A stretch of DNA of 64,000 nucleotides. Origin: Herminiimonas sp. GTDB taxonomy: Bacteria > Pseudomonadota > Gammaproteobacteria > Burkholderiales > Burkholderiaceae. Shown in pieces: positions 17,404 through 25,117 of the stretch. Below the pieces are notes generated by a model. The model saw nothing but the letters and a program-made list of their open reading frames with translations, searched no databases and had not been told where the DNA came from. The position numbers and the translations under genes are program-made. Every line of letters begins with the position of its first letter. Within the stretch, counting starts at the first letter, position 1. Where the stretch lies: the NCBI RefSeq assembly GCF_030655415.1, contig NZ_JAURVN010000009.1, positions 1-64,000 of the forward strand, written 5' to 3'.

Positions 17404-18333
17404 TTAGCGCAATGGCAATGCACGGATGGTCTGCAGGAAGTGGGCGACAGTCGGATGCTGCAAGCGAACGCCCAATTCAGCTTTGATTCTTTGATTATCC
17501 AGGCGACGCGACTCAGACATGAAGGACAACATCACCGGCGACACTTCATGCTGCAACTGCTCACGCGGTAGGCGTGGCGGGCGCGGCAAGGCGAAGGCAT
17601 CCGCCACCGCATCAAAGTAAGCGCCCATCTTCATATCGGAATTATCGACCGCGTGATAAATACGGCCAGACTGCGCACGGAATAAGGCAGCCGCAATAAT
17701 CCGTGCCAGATCGTCGGCGTGTATGTGATTTGTGTAGACATCTTCCTCTGCCGCCAAGGCAGGCAAACCCTTGTTCAAACGCTCAAGCGGCAAGCGATCA
17801 TCGGCATAAATACCCGGCACGCGCAGTATGCTCAAGCGCGATTGCGAGCGCTTGGCCCACTTGCGCAAAACCTGCTCGGCATCGACGCGCCGCGTCGCAC
17901 GCGGATTGTGCGGACGCACGGTGCGCGTCTCATTGATCAGCTCGCCACCGCAATCGCCATACACACCAGAGGTGCTGACATAAACCAGCGTCGCGTGGTC
18001 GGGTAAAATGGCGGTCAGATTGCGGGTGCGTTTATCGATGCTGCCGTTTGCTGGCGGCGGCGCAAGGTGAATGATGTTAGTTGTCAGGCGAGCCAGACGC
18101 GCGAGCGTGGCAGGTTCATCCAGATTGGCAATGATGGGAATCGCGCCAGCAGCACGCAAGGCATCTTGTTTGCCGGCTTGCGTTGTCACAGCAAAAACGC
18201 GAAAGCGTTCACGCAAAAGTGGCAACAAGCGCATGCCGACATCTCCACATCCCAAAATCAGCACACGCGGGCGACCAAGGCGCGATCTGCCAAATTTTTC
18301 GGAGAAGTTTTTGTTTTCAGTTTTAATTTCCAT
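17404..18333 (-). CDS. NAD(P)-dependent epimerase/SDR-extended-like protein (YeeZ-like)
   Basis: A 309-aa protein with an N-terminal dinucleotide loop (LILGCGDVGMRLL) and a Rossmann pattern. A YVSTSGVYGDCGG segment carries the Ser and Tyr found in extended SDR epimerases. NHIHADDLARIIAAAL is also characteristic of nucleoside-diphosphate-sugar epimerases. The usual YxxxK lysine is not obvious, as in E. coli YeeZ, so catalysis is uncertain. The start is the ATG at 18333 (MEIKTEN) with no clear ribosome site. It lies back to back with the reductase gene, with 12 bp between the start codons. Confidence 0.82.
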   Translation of the reverse strand: MEIKTENKNFSEKFGRSRLGRPRVLILGCGDVGMRLLPLLRERFRVFAVTTQAGKQDALRAAGAIPIIANLDEPATLARLARLTTNIIHLAPPPANGSIDKRTRNLTAILPDHATLVYVSTSGVYGDCGGELINETRTVRPHNPRATRRVDAEQVLRKWAKRSQSRLSILRVPGIYADDRLPLERLNKGLPALAAEEDVYTNHIHADDLARIIAAALFRAQSGRIYHAVDNSDMKMGAYFDAVADAFALPRPPRLPREQLQHEVSPVMLSFMSESRRLDNQRIKAELGVRLQHPTVAHFLQTIRALPLR

Positions 18334-18345
18334 TATCAGGATTGT

Positions 18346-19383
18346 ATGACGTTCCAAGTAACTGTTCAGCCGAGTGGTCGGCAATTTAGCTGCGCTGCGG
18401 ATGAAACGATTTTAAATGCGGCGATACGCGCCGGTGTCGGCCTACCGTATGGCTGCAAAAATGGCGCCTGCAGTAGTTGCAAAGGCATGGTCTTATCCGG
18501 TGAAGTCACGCATGGCCCGCATCAAGAGCGTGCACTCACCGCGGCTGACGAAGCCAAAGGTTTTTCCTTATTCTGCTGCGCAAAACCGCATAGCGATGTG
18601 GTCATAGAAGCGCGCGAAGTTCTCGGCGTCGGTGAATTTCCGATCAAGAAATTACCATCACGCGTCGCCAAGCTGGAAAAAGTTGCGCACGACGTCATGA
18701 CCATCACCCTGCAATTGCCAGCCAGCGAAAAGCTGCAATACCGCGCTGGCCAATATATCGAATTCATTTTGAAAGACGGCAAGCGCCGCAGCTACAGCCT
18801 GGCCAACGCGCCACATCTGAGCGAGCAAGTCACCTTGCATGTGCGCCACATGCCGGGCGGCGTGTTTACCGATCAGGTCTTCAACACGATGAAGGAAAAA
18901 GACATCCTGCGTTTCGAAGGACCGCAGGGAACCTTCTTCCTGCGTGAAGACTCGGACAAGCCTATGGTGTTGCTGGCCTCCGGCACCGGCTTCGCGCCGA
19001 TCAAGGCGATCGTCGAACAAGCAGTGCATATCAAGAGCAAGCGCCCTATCGTTTTGTATTGGGGCGGGCGCCGTCCCCGCGATTTGTATATGCATGCACT
19101 TTGCGAAGAATGGGCGCGCACGATTCCACACTTCAAATATGTGCCGGTCGTGTCGGACCCGACATCGGAAGACAATTGGGAAGGCCGCGTCGGCTTTGTT
19201 CATCATGCGGTCATGCAAGACCTGCAAGATCTATCGAATTATCAGGTGTATGCCTGCGGCGCGCCGGCCATGGTGGAAGCAGCGAAGACAGATTTCAGCG
19301 CAGTGTGCGGTCTGCCTACCGATGAGTTTTATGCCGATGCATTTACATCGGAGCTGGATCTCACTGCAGCAAAGCTCGCATAA
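18346..19383 (+). CDS. 2Fe-2S ferredoxin/FAD-NAD reductase (AscD-like, CDP-6-deoxy-delta-3,4-glucoseen reductase annotation)
   Basis: A 345-aa electron-transfer flavoprotein. Plant-type 2Fe-2S domain (residues 1-90) with CKNGACSSCKG and a fourth Cys in FCCAKP. An FAD domain with RSYSLANAP, and an NAD domain with VLLASGTGFAPIK and a C-terminal YACGAPAMVEAAK. This layout is shared by AscD/RfbI and by phenol or methane monooxygenase reductases. Burkholderiales carry a housekeeping copy with no known deoxysugar pathway beside it. The start is ATG 18346 with AGGA five bases upstream. The upstream open frame overlaps the divergent gene and is not coding. Confidence 0.88.
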   Translation: MTFQVTVQPSGRQFSCAADETILNAAIRAGVGLPYGCKNGACSSCKGMVLSGEVTHGPHQERALTAADEAKGFSLFCCAKPHSDVVIEAREVLGVGEFPIKKLPSRVAKLEKVAHDVMTITLQLPASEKLQYRAGQYIEFILKDGKRRSYSLANAPHLSEQVTLHVRHMPGGVFTDQVFNTMKEKDILRFEGPQGTFFLREDSDKPMVLLASGTGFAPIKAIVEQAVHIKSKRPIVLYWGGRRPRDLYMHALCEEWARTIPHFKYVPVVSDPTSEDNWEGRVGFVHHAVMQDLQDLSNYQVYACGAPAMVEAAKTDFSAVCGLPTDEFYADAFTSELDLTAAKLA

Positions 19384-19426
19384 GATTCAGTAAATTTTTA
19401 TCGCAAGCAGTGTGGCGAAAAACGTT

Positions 19427-19455
19427 TTGACGCACTGCGCAAAACGTCTTAATAT
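19427..19455 (+). promoter_or_regulatory. argD sigma70-type promoter
   Basis: TTGACG (19427-19432), exactly 17 bp, TAATAT (19450-19455). Transcription would begin at about 19461-19463, which is at or next to the ATG of the leader ORF. Confidence 0.75.
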
Positions 19456-19462
19456 TCTTCAC

Positions 19463-19531
19463 ATGAAGATGACCGCCACACTCTTGCGACGCCGTAGCCC
19501 GCTGCCCCAACAGGGATTGCCGTGCGTGTAA
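19463..19531 (+). CDS. putative argD leader peptide with Arg-Arg-Arg
   Basis: A 22-residue ORF starting MKMTATLLRRRSPLPQ and ending PCV-stop. The three Arg codons are CGA CGC CGT at codons 9-11. No Shine-Dalgarno sequence precedes it. The promoter places the transcript start zero to two bases before the AUG, so translation would be leaderless, as is known for the trpL leader of Sinorhizobium. The stop codon lies just past the antiterminator segment, so a ribosome finishing the peptide would cover it. Its small size makes chance occurrence possible. Confidence 0.55.
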   Translation: MKMTATLLRRRSPLPQQGLPCV

Positions 19532-19556
19532 GCGCGTAGTTTGTTAGCGCTCAACT

Positions 19557-19587
19557 AGCCACAGGCAAATCCTGTGGCTTTTTTTTT
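19557..19587 (+). terminator. intrinsic terminator in the argD leader
   Basis: AGCCACAGG (19557-19565), loop CAAAT, CCTGTGGCT (19571-19579), running into nine T residues. A strong hairpin sitting 54 bp before the argD start codon and 104 bp after the argD transcription start. It may also end transcripts from the upstream reductase gene. Confidence 0.92.
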
Positions 19588-19640
19588 AGTATTTTTGCAC
19601 CAGACATTTTTTCAATAATTTGTATTCAGGAGTAGCCGAA

Positions 19641-20843
19641 ATGGAATTCAGCCAGTACCCAGTCAACGCACTGCTCTATATCACCAACCGTCCGGAACTG
19701 GTTTTCACCGAAGGCGACGGCATGTGGCTGACCGACCATAACGGCAAACGCTATCTCGACTATCTGCAAGGCTGGGCGGTCAACTGCCTCGGCCATTCGC
19801 CGCAATGCATACAAGATGCGTTGGTGGCGCAATCGAAAAAGCTAATCAATCCATCGCCAGCGTTTTACAACGAACCGGCTATCGCATTGGCTGCGGCGTT
19901 GACCGAGAACTCCTGCTTCGATCGCGTCTTCTTCGCCAACAGCGGCGCAGAAGCAAATGAAAGTGCATTCAAGCTCGCGCGCAAATGGGGCCGCCTCAAC
20001 AAGAACGCCGCTGGTGAAAATCGCTACGAAATCATCACCTTCGATCACAGCTTCCACGGCCGCACCATCGCTGCGATGTCAGCCAGCGGCAAAGCCGGCT
20101 GGGACACGATTTATGCACCGCAAGTATCGGGCTTCTTCAAAGCCGATTTGAATGATCTCGATAGCGTCAAAAAACTGATCACAGACAAAACCGTCGCTGT
20201 CATGCTCGAGCCAGTACAAGGCGAAGGCGGCGTGATCCCGGCCTCACGCGAATTCATGCAAGGCTTGCGCGCGCTGACCAAAGAACACGGCATCTTGCTG
20301 ATCGTCGACGAAGTACAAACCGGTATGGGTCGCACTGGCGAATTATTCGCCTACCAATTGTCGGGCATCACACCAGACATCATGACGCTAGGCAAAGGCA
20401 TAGGCGGCGGCGTGCCGCTGGCAGCGATGTTGTGTACCGAAGAAGTTGCCTGCTTTGAACCCGGCGATCAAGGCGGCACCTACAACGGCAATCCATTGAT
20501 GACAGCTGTCGGACTCGCGGTCGCAAATGCATTGCTCGCTCCAGGCTTTTTACAATCGGTAAAAGACAAAGGTGAATATCTGAGCAAAGCCTTGTTGAAA
20601 CTCACAGAACAATTTGGTCTCGCCGGCGAGCGTGGCGATGGCTTGCTGCGCGCCTTGAAACTAGGCTCAGAAATCGGCCCACAAATCGTCGAGAAAGCAC
20701 GCGACATGGGCCCGGTTGGTTTGCTGCTGAATTCACCACGCCCTGACTTGCTGCGCTTTATGCCTGCACTGAATGTGACGATAGAAGAGATCGATCAAAT
20801 GATCGCGATGTTGTCCGATGTGCTCACTCAGGTGAAAAAGTAA
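19641..20843 (+). CDS. argD: acetylornithine aminotransferase (class III PLP enzyme)
   Basis: A 400-aa PLP-dependent class III aminotransferase, predicted to make N-acetylornithine from the semialdehyde and glutamate in arginine synthesis. Family members often also act as succinyldiaminopimelate aminotransferases in lysine synthesis. Seen: [23 protein letters not shown], the cofactor Asp in [14 protein letters not shown], and the PLP-binding Lys in [11 protein letters not shown]. The start is ATG 19641 with AGGAG eight bases upstream, preferred to the extension to 19620. It lies behind the attenuator-like leader described above. It is called argD rather than astC or gabT on overall resemblance and length. 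Confidence 0.88.
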   Translation: MEFSQYPVNALLYITNRPELVFTEGDGMWLTDHNGKRYLDYLQGWAVNCLGHSPQCIQDALVAQSKKLINPSPAFYNEPAIALAAALTENSCFDRVFFANSGAEANESAFKLARKWGRLNKNAAGENRYEIITFDHSFHGRTIAAMSASGKAGWDTIYAPQVSGFFKADLNDLDSVKKLITDKTVAVMLEPVQGEGGVIPASREFMQGLRALTKEHGILLIVDEVQTGMGRTGELFAYQLSGITPDIMTLGKGIGGGVPLAAMLCTEEVACFEPGDQGGTYNGNPLMTAVGLAVANALLAPGFLQSVKDKGEYLSKALLKLTEQFGLAGERGDGLLRALKLGSEIGPQIVEKARDMGPVGLLLNSPRPDLLRFMPALNVTIEEIDQMIAMLSDVLTQVKK

Positions 20844-20877
20844 TTTGAAGCGCCGACTGAAAGAATTGCGCAACTTG

Positions 20878-21408
20878 ATGCCGACGCGAATGCAATCCAT
20901 GGCAAGCAGCATGCGAGGAATTTTTCTCGCGCTGCTTGCTGCATCGGTACTCGCCGCCTGCGGTACCTCCACACCCGTCAAGCGTCCAAGTGCTGCAAAG
21001 CCAATTCTGTATGAACCGCAACCTGTCAGTGAAAAAGGCAATGAAGTAGCGCTCTATGCGATGGGCATGATCGATACCGGCTATCAATTCGGCGGCAAGA
21101 ATCCTGAAGCCGGTCTCGATTGCAGCGGCATGGTGTCGTACATCTATCGCAAGGCAGTCGACATCAAAGTCACCGGCAGCGCCGCTGACATCGCACGTCG
21201 AGGGAAGGAAATCGATCCACGTACCTTGCGTCCCGGTGATCTGGTTTTCTTCAATACACTAAACCGGCCGTTCTCGCATGTCGGTGTTTATATCGGTGAT
21301 GGCCGCTTTATTCACGCGCCGTCGAGCAAAGGCAAAGTACGTATCGAACGTATGGATAATTTGTACTTCGCGCCGAGATTTGAAATGGCACGAACCTACT
21401 TCGACTGA
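20878..21408 (+). CDS. NlpC/P60 family lipoprotein (cell-wall endopeptidase)
   Basis: A cysteine peptidase anchored to a membrane as a lipoprotein. The signal peptide ends in a lipobox (SVLAAC). The catalytic domain has LDCSGMVSYIY (Cys), FSHVGVYIG (His) and FIHAPSSKG (third polar residue), as in enzymes that cut the peptide stems of peptidoglycan. The start is uncertain: TTG 20845 or ATG 20878, 20890, 20899 or 20911 in one frame. Those between 20878 and 20899 give a sensible signal peptide. It follows argD immediately. The last 20 or so codons recur as two fragments downstream (21909 and 22634). Confidence 0.88.
   Translation: MPTRMQSMASSMRGIFLALLAASVLAACGTSTPVKRPSAAKPILYEPQPVSEKGNEVALYAMGMIDTGYQFGGKNPEAGLDCSGMVSYIYRKAVDIKVTGSAADIARRGKEIDPRTLRPGDLVFFNTLNRPFSHVGVYIGDGRFIHAPSSKGKVRIERMDNLYFAPRFEMARTYFD
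21339..21408 (+). repeat. NlpC/P60 3'-end sequence, copy 1 (inside the intact gene)
   Basis: The last 23 codons of the gene, including the stop. Bases 21355-21390 are identical to 22656-22691. Confidence 0.85.
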
Positions 21409-21468
21409 TTTTTAATTAGTCGTAGGACAGAAAGTGTAGCGCTTTTCGCTGAGCGTTTTCGCTGAATA

Positions 21469-21756
21469 TTAACGAGCGATTTTGCGTTCTATGTCCACTA
21501 CTACCCCTGCCTTCAGCGTCAAGATCGTCAGCGTCTGAGGATCTTGCGTGTGCGGAAAATAAGTCCACGACTTCTCTTCCGGTTGACCTCTGATGCTCTT
21601 GATGAGCGCTTCATGGTCGGGCTTGCCGATTCGGTACAGCACTTCACCTTCTGGCATTCCCTTGCTAATGAAGCCTCGCTCTCTGGCATCAGCAGCCATT
21701 GCTGAAACACAGGCGAAGGCGAGCACATTAATAACGATGACATTACGAAGTTTCAT
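21469..21756 (-). CDS. small exported DUF2845-like protein
   Basis: A 95-aa protein with a clear signal peptide (MKLRNVIVINVLAFACVSAMAA). A mature domain follows whose pattern GMPEGEVLYRIGKPD then WTYFP recalls the SmpA/DUF2845 small periplasmic fold. The ATG at 21756 has AGGA about nine bases upstream, and ten further residues are open upstream. It lies in opposite orientation between the first and second copies of the NlpC/P60 tail sequence. Function unknown. Confidence 0.78.
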   Translation of the reverse strand: MKLRNVIVINVLAFACVSAMAADARERGFISKGMPEGEVLYRIGKPDHEALIKSIRGQPEEKSWTYFPHTQDPQTLTILTLKAGVVVDIERKIAR

Positions 21757-21908
21757 AAACCGCATCCTTTCCTTCTTGCCATTCAATCGGACTAATCAAG
21801 CGCGGTAGGTCGGGCTAGCGATTTATTTACCCAACATAAACATACAAAGATAGATTCATCTTAAATCACAATCGGCAAAATTAAAGAAAAACTCTAATGG
21901 TGCATGTT

Positions 21909-21965
21909 ATGGATAATTTATACTTGTCATCTCGGTTTGAGATAAGCAGAACCTACTTTGACTGA
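21909..21965 (+). repeat. NlpC/P60 3'-end sequence, copy 2 (decayed fragment)
   Basis: Nineteen codons with stop, reading MDNLYLSSRFEISRTYFD. Against the gene end it has the same length and stop with no gaps, but many substitutions. It overlaps the possible TTG start of the next gene. Confidence 0.75.
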
Positions 21966-21984
21966 CCTTTCCTCAAGCACACGT

Positions 21985-22593
21985 ATGAGTACTAGCCAAT
22001 CTAAAATCGACTATCGTATTTGCTTCGTCGGCGATTCATTCGTACAAGGCACCGGCGATCCGCTGTGTTTAGGCTGGGTCGGTCGCGTCGCACAAGATGC
22101 CGTAGTACGCGGTATCAATCTCACCCACTACAACCTCGGCATCCGTCGCGACACCAGCCGCGATATCGCAGCGCGTTGGGAGCAGGAATGCGCGGCAAGA
22201 CTGCCGGCCGATTGCGAAGCACTCGTCTTGTTCTCGTTCGGCGTCAATGACACATTGATTTTTGAAGGTGTACAACGCGTATCGGAAGAAGAAAGCCTCG
22301 CCAACTTCCAGAACATCTTGCGCACCTCTTCATCAAACTACAAAGTCTTGATGATAGGTCCGCCGCCTATGCCGGACAGTACACACAATCGCCGCGTTGA
22401 ACGGTTGGATAAACAGTTTTCCGAACTGGCAGCAACGTTGAATGTTCCGTACTTGTCTGTGTTTGAAGTTTTGCGCAAAGACGAACATTGGTTGAAGGAA
22501 GCAATTGCGAATGATTTTGCGCATCCGGGTCAACGTGGATATGAGCGTTTGGCTGGATTGGTACAAGAATGGCCTGACTGGTGGTTTAGATAG
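21985..22593 (+). CDS. SGNH/GDSL family hydrolase
   Basis: A 202-aa lipase/esterase-like protein of the SGNH type. Block I FVGDSFVQG (nucleophile Ser), a Gly in NLGIRRDTSR (block II), block III FSFGVNDT (Asn), and block V NDFAHPGQRGYERLA (Asp and His). All four catalytic or oxyanion positions are present. No signal peptide, so it is probably cytoplasmic. Substrate unknown. The start is taken at ATG 21985. A TTG at 21958 is in frame but overlaps the repeated NlpC/P60 tail. Neither has a good ribosome site. Confidence 0.83.
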   Translation: MSTSQSKIDYRICFVGDSFVQGTGDPLCLGWVGRVAQDAVVRGINLTHYNLGIRRDTSRDIAARWEQECAARLPADCEALVLFSFGVNDTLIFEGVQRVSEEESLANFQNILRTSSSNYKVLMIGPPPMPDSTHNRRVERLDKQFSELAATLNVPYLSVFEVLRKDEHWLKEAIANDFAHPGQRGYERLAGLVQEWPDWWFR

Positions 22594-22633
22594 CAATTAT
22601 TAAATCGAATTTACCCCCTTTTACTAACGATTT

Positions 22634-22709
22634 TAAGTGCGTAATAGAACGTACAGATAATTTGTACTTCGCGCCGAGATTTGAAATGGCAAGTACATAC
22701 TGCGATTGA
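22634..22709 (+). repeat. NlpC/P60 3'-end sequence, copy 3 (fragment)
   Basis: Matches the end of the NlpC/P60 gene, including a run of 36 identical bases (22656-22691) and the stop codon at 22707-22709. A one-base insertion near 22644 breaks the frame upstream, so it is a remnant and not a gene. Confidence 0.88.
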
Positions 22710-22812
22710 TCTATTAGAAATTTTAGGCGAGCGCAGGCCTTGACTGGAAAAAGCAGTTTTGCACTGCCTACCCCAGCCGCTAGCGAACTAACGAATGTGG
22801 TGGACTAGGCAA

Positions 22813-22920
22813 CTACTTCGGGGGGCGAGGTTTCTTCAAGAGTTTCACGAAGGCCAACACAGCTTTGGCGAAGTTCACCAAGGCTGTGAGGACTTCGAGG
22901 ACAGAAACGATCTCGTCCAT
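22813..22920 (-). CDS. 35-residue hydrophobic peptide, toxin-like
   Basis: A short ORF with GGAG five bases before its ATG. It encodes MDEIVSVLEVLTALV, then a hydrophobic stretch to LAFVKLL and a basic end KKPRPPK. One membrane helix and a positive tail are typical of type I toxins (TisB, Ibs, Ldr type), but also of other small membrane proteins. An in-frame ATG at 22956 would add 12 residues. Three hairpins, two of them terminators, lie just upstream on the same strand. No antisense RNA promoter was identified, so a toxin-antitoxin role is speculative. Confidence 0.5.
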   Translation of the reverse strand: MDEIVSVLEVLTALVNFAKAVLAFVKLLKKPRPPK

Positions 22921-22977
22921 CTGAACTCCAGGCTGAAGGGATTTTAAAAGACGCATTAGTGAGTACGCACCTCCAAA

Positions 22978-23031
22978 TAAAAAAAGCCCGCACGGAGGCG
23001 GGCAACAAAAAAGCCGCTCGAAGCGGCTTTG
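22978..23031 (-). terminator. two tandem intrinsic terminators upstream of the 35-residue ORF
   Basis: Minus-strand hairpins GCCCGC/GCGGGC (22986-23003) and AGCCGCT/AGCGGCT (23012-23028), each followed by a T-run on the minus strand. A third imperfect hairpin lies at 23039-23061. They come after the lpdA terminator, so they either back it up or govern transcription into the small ORF. Confidence 0.75.
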
Positions 23032-23134
23032 TGATTTTTGTGGGCACAACTTGCCCCACACATTGGATTCTAACAGGCTCTACGTCGGCGTCAATACCTC
23101 GGCGCGGTAAGTAGTAATTGAAGGTAGAGAAATA

Positions 23135-23162
23135 AAAAAGCGAGGCAACGCCTCGCTTTTTT
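23135..23162 (-). terminator. terminator of the aceE-aceF-lpdA operon
   Basis: GCGAGGC (23140-23146), loop AAC, GCCTCGC (23150-23156), with A/T-runs on both sides. It starts 16 bp past the lpdA stop. Confidence 0.9.
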
Positions 23163-23177
23163 GAGTCCGATGAAAAA

Positions 23178-25016
23178 TTACTTCTTCTTCATCGGTGGCA
23201 AATCAGTACAAACACCTTTGTACACTTCCGCCGCCATACCTATCGATTCACCCAAGGTTGGATGCGGATGAATAGTCTTGCCGATATCCACTGCATCTGC
23301 ACCCATCTCAATCGCCAACGCGATTTCACCGATCATGTCGCCGGCGTGTGTGCCGACGATACCGCCGCCAACGATGCGTTTGGTTTCTGCATCGAACAGC
23401 AATTTGGTGAAGCCTTCATCGCGACCGTTGGCTACTGCGCGGCCTGATGCTGCCCATGGGAAGTGACCCTTTTCGAGCTTGATGCCTTTGGCTTTGGCTT
23501 CATCTTCGGTGATGCCGACCCATGCGACTTCAGGATCGGTGTAGGCGACGGATGGAATTACGCGTGCGTCGAAGTAGGACTTCTCGCCGGCTGCGGCTTC
23601 TGCTGCGACATGTGCTTCATGCACGGCTTTGTGCGCGAGCATTGGTTGGCCGACCAGATCGCCGATGGCGAAGATGTGGTGCACGTTGGTGCGCATTTGC
23701 GCATCGACTTCGATGAAGCCGCGATCAGTGACTGCAACGCCAGCCTTGTCGGCAGCAATTTTTTTGCCGTTCGGGCTGCGTCCGACTGCGACCAATACCA
23801 GGTCGTAGACTTGTGGTTCCGGCGCAGTACCACCCGCTTCTGCAGCTTCGAAAGAAACCTTGATGCCTTCTTTCAATGCTTCGACTGCTACGGTTTTTGT
23901 CTTCAACATGATTTTGTCGAAGCGCTTCTCGTTGAATTTTTGCCAGACCTTGACCATGTCGCGATCTGCGCCTTGCATCAAGCCATCCAGCATTTCCACC
24001 ACGTCGATGCGCGCACCGAGCGTTGAATAGACGGTTGCCATTTCCAGGCCGATGATGCCACCGCCAATGACCAGCATGCGTTTAGATACGCTGCGCAATT
24101 CGAGCGCGCCGGTCGAGTCGACGATGCGTGGATCTTCAGGAACGAAGGGCAAGTTCACAACCGATGAACCAGCTGCAATGATGGCTTGTTTGAACTGAAT
24201 AGTTTTTTTGCTGCCGTCTGCTGCAGTGACTTCAATGTGATTGGTACCGACGAACTGACCGACGCCCTGCACTACGTTGACTTTGCGAGCCTTGGCCATG
24301 CCGGACAAACCGGTAGTCATCTTGCCGATGACTTTTTCCTTGTAACCGCGCAGCGCATCAATATCGATTTGCGGTTTGCCGAAGGTGACGCCGTGTGCTG
24401 TCATGGCTGCTGCTTCATCGATCACTGCTGCAACGTGCAGCAGTGCTTTGGATGGAATGCAGCCAACGTTCAAACAGACGCCACCGAGTGTTGAGTAGCG
24501 CTCGATCAAAACAGTATTCATGCCGAGATCGGCGGAGCGGAACGCAGCGGAGTAACCGCCAGGGCCTGCGCCGAGAACCATCATGTCGCATTCGATATCG
24601 ACTTTGCCGGAGAAGCTGGCAGCGGCTGGTGCAGGTGTATTAACTGCTGGCGCTGAAACAGGCGCAGCAGCTTTTGCAGGAGTTGGCGCTGCGGTAGGTG
24701 CCGGAGTTGGCGCAACTGCTGCAGGCGCTGGTGCAGCCGGTGCAGCTGCAGGAGTTGGCGCTGATACTGCTGAACTTTCCGATGCTTCCAAAATTAACAG
24801 CAGCGAACCTTCTGCGACTTTGTCACCGAGTTTGACTTTCAACTCTTTGATGACGCCTGCGTGGCTGGCTGGAATTTCCATACTGGCTTTGTCGGACTCG
24901 ACCGTGATCAGCGATTGATCGACCTTGATCGTATCGCCCACATTGACCAGCAGTTCGATGATTTCCACTTCCTTGAAATCGCCGATATCGGGGACTTTGA
25001 CTTCTATCGTGCTCAT
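23178..25016 (-). CDS. lpdA: dihydrolipoyl dehydrogenase E3 with N-terminal lipoyl domain
   Basis: The E3 component of pyruvate dehydrogenase, reoxidising dihydrolipoamide with FAD and NAD. 612 aa. A lipoyl domain (residues 1-75, target Lys in VESDKASMEIP), an Ala/Pro linker (80-130), then the flavoprotein. That part shows VLGAGPGGYSAAF, the redox disulfide GGVCLNVGCIPSK, LVIGGGIIGLE and the C-terminal HPHPTLGE with the catalytic His. The added lipoyl domain explains the length over a plain 475-aa E3 and is known for Burkholderiales PDH-E3. It is the last gene of the operon. Confidence 0.97.
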   Translation of the reverse strand: MSTIEVKVPDIGDFKEVEIIELLVNVGDTIKVDQSLITVESDKASMEIPASHAGVIKELKVKLGDKVAEGSLLLILEASESSAVSAPTPAAAPAAPAPAAVAPTPAPTAAPTPAKAAAPVSAPAVNTPAPAAASFSGKVDIECDMMVLGAGPGGYSAAFRSADLGMNTVLIERYSTLGGVCLNVGCIPSKALLHVAAVIDEAAAMTAHGVTFGKPQIDIDALRGYKEKVIGKMTTGLSGMAKARKVNVVQGVGQFVGTNHIEVTAADGSKKTIQFKQAIIAAGSSVVNLPFVPEDPRIVDSTGALELRSVSKRMLVIGGGIIGLEMATVYSTLGARIDVVEMLDGLMQGADRDMVKVWQKFNEKRFDKIMLKTKTVAVEALKEGIKVSFEAAEAGGTAPEPQVYDLVLVAVGRSPNGKKIAADKAGVAVTDRGFIEVDAQMRTNVHHIFAIGDLVGQPMLAHKAVHEAHVAAEAAAGEKSYFDARVIPSVAYTDPEVAWVGITEDEAKAKGIKLEKGHFPWAASGRAVANGRDEGFTKLLFDAETKRIVGGGIVGTHAGDMIGEIALAIEMGADAVDIGKTIHPHPTLGESIGMAAEVYKGVCTDLPPMKKK

Positions 25017-25117
25017 CGCTTTAGCTCCGTATTTTTCATCTCGTTCTGCCTGCAGCTTTCACACTTTGCAGCAGGCAGAAACATGGACTGACGTTTTACT
25101 GATGACGCGTTTGCTGA

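Larger units (their letters stand above)
19461..19640 (+). promoter_or_regulatory. putative arginine-responsive transcription attenuator in the argD leader
   Basis: A 180-nt leader between the argD promoter and start codon. It encodes a 22-codon ORF with three tandem Arg codons (19487-19495). A 12-nt segment at 19510-19521 can pair with 19564-19575 (11 of 12 positions, one a G-U). That pairing would destroy the terminator hairpin 19557-19579. Known attenuators (trp, his, leu, ilv) work this way. An arginine-sensing version is inferred from the Arg codons and from argD being an arginine-synthesis gene. Confidence 0.6.
22594..23177. other. 584-bp region between the SGNH gene and lpdA
   Basis: Holds the third NlpC/P60 tail fragment, the 35-residue ORF, the tandem hairpins and the lpdA terminator, all listed separately. 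I see nothing else between 22710 and 22812. Confidence 0.7.

Noticed and set aside
17230..17571. 113-codon plus-strand frame
   Set aside because: It overlaps the 3' end of the epimerase-like gene on the opposite strand and has no supporting signals.
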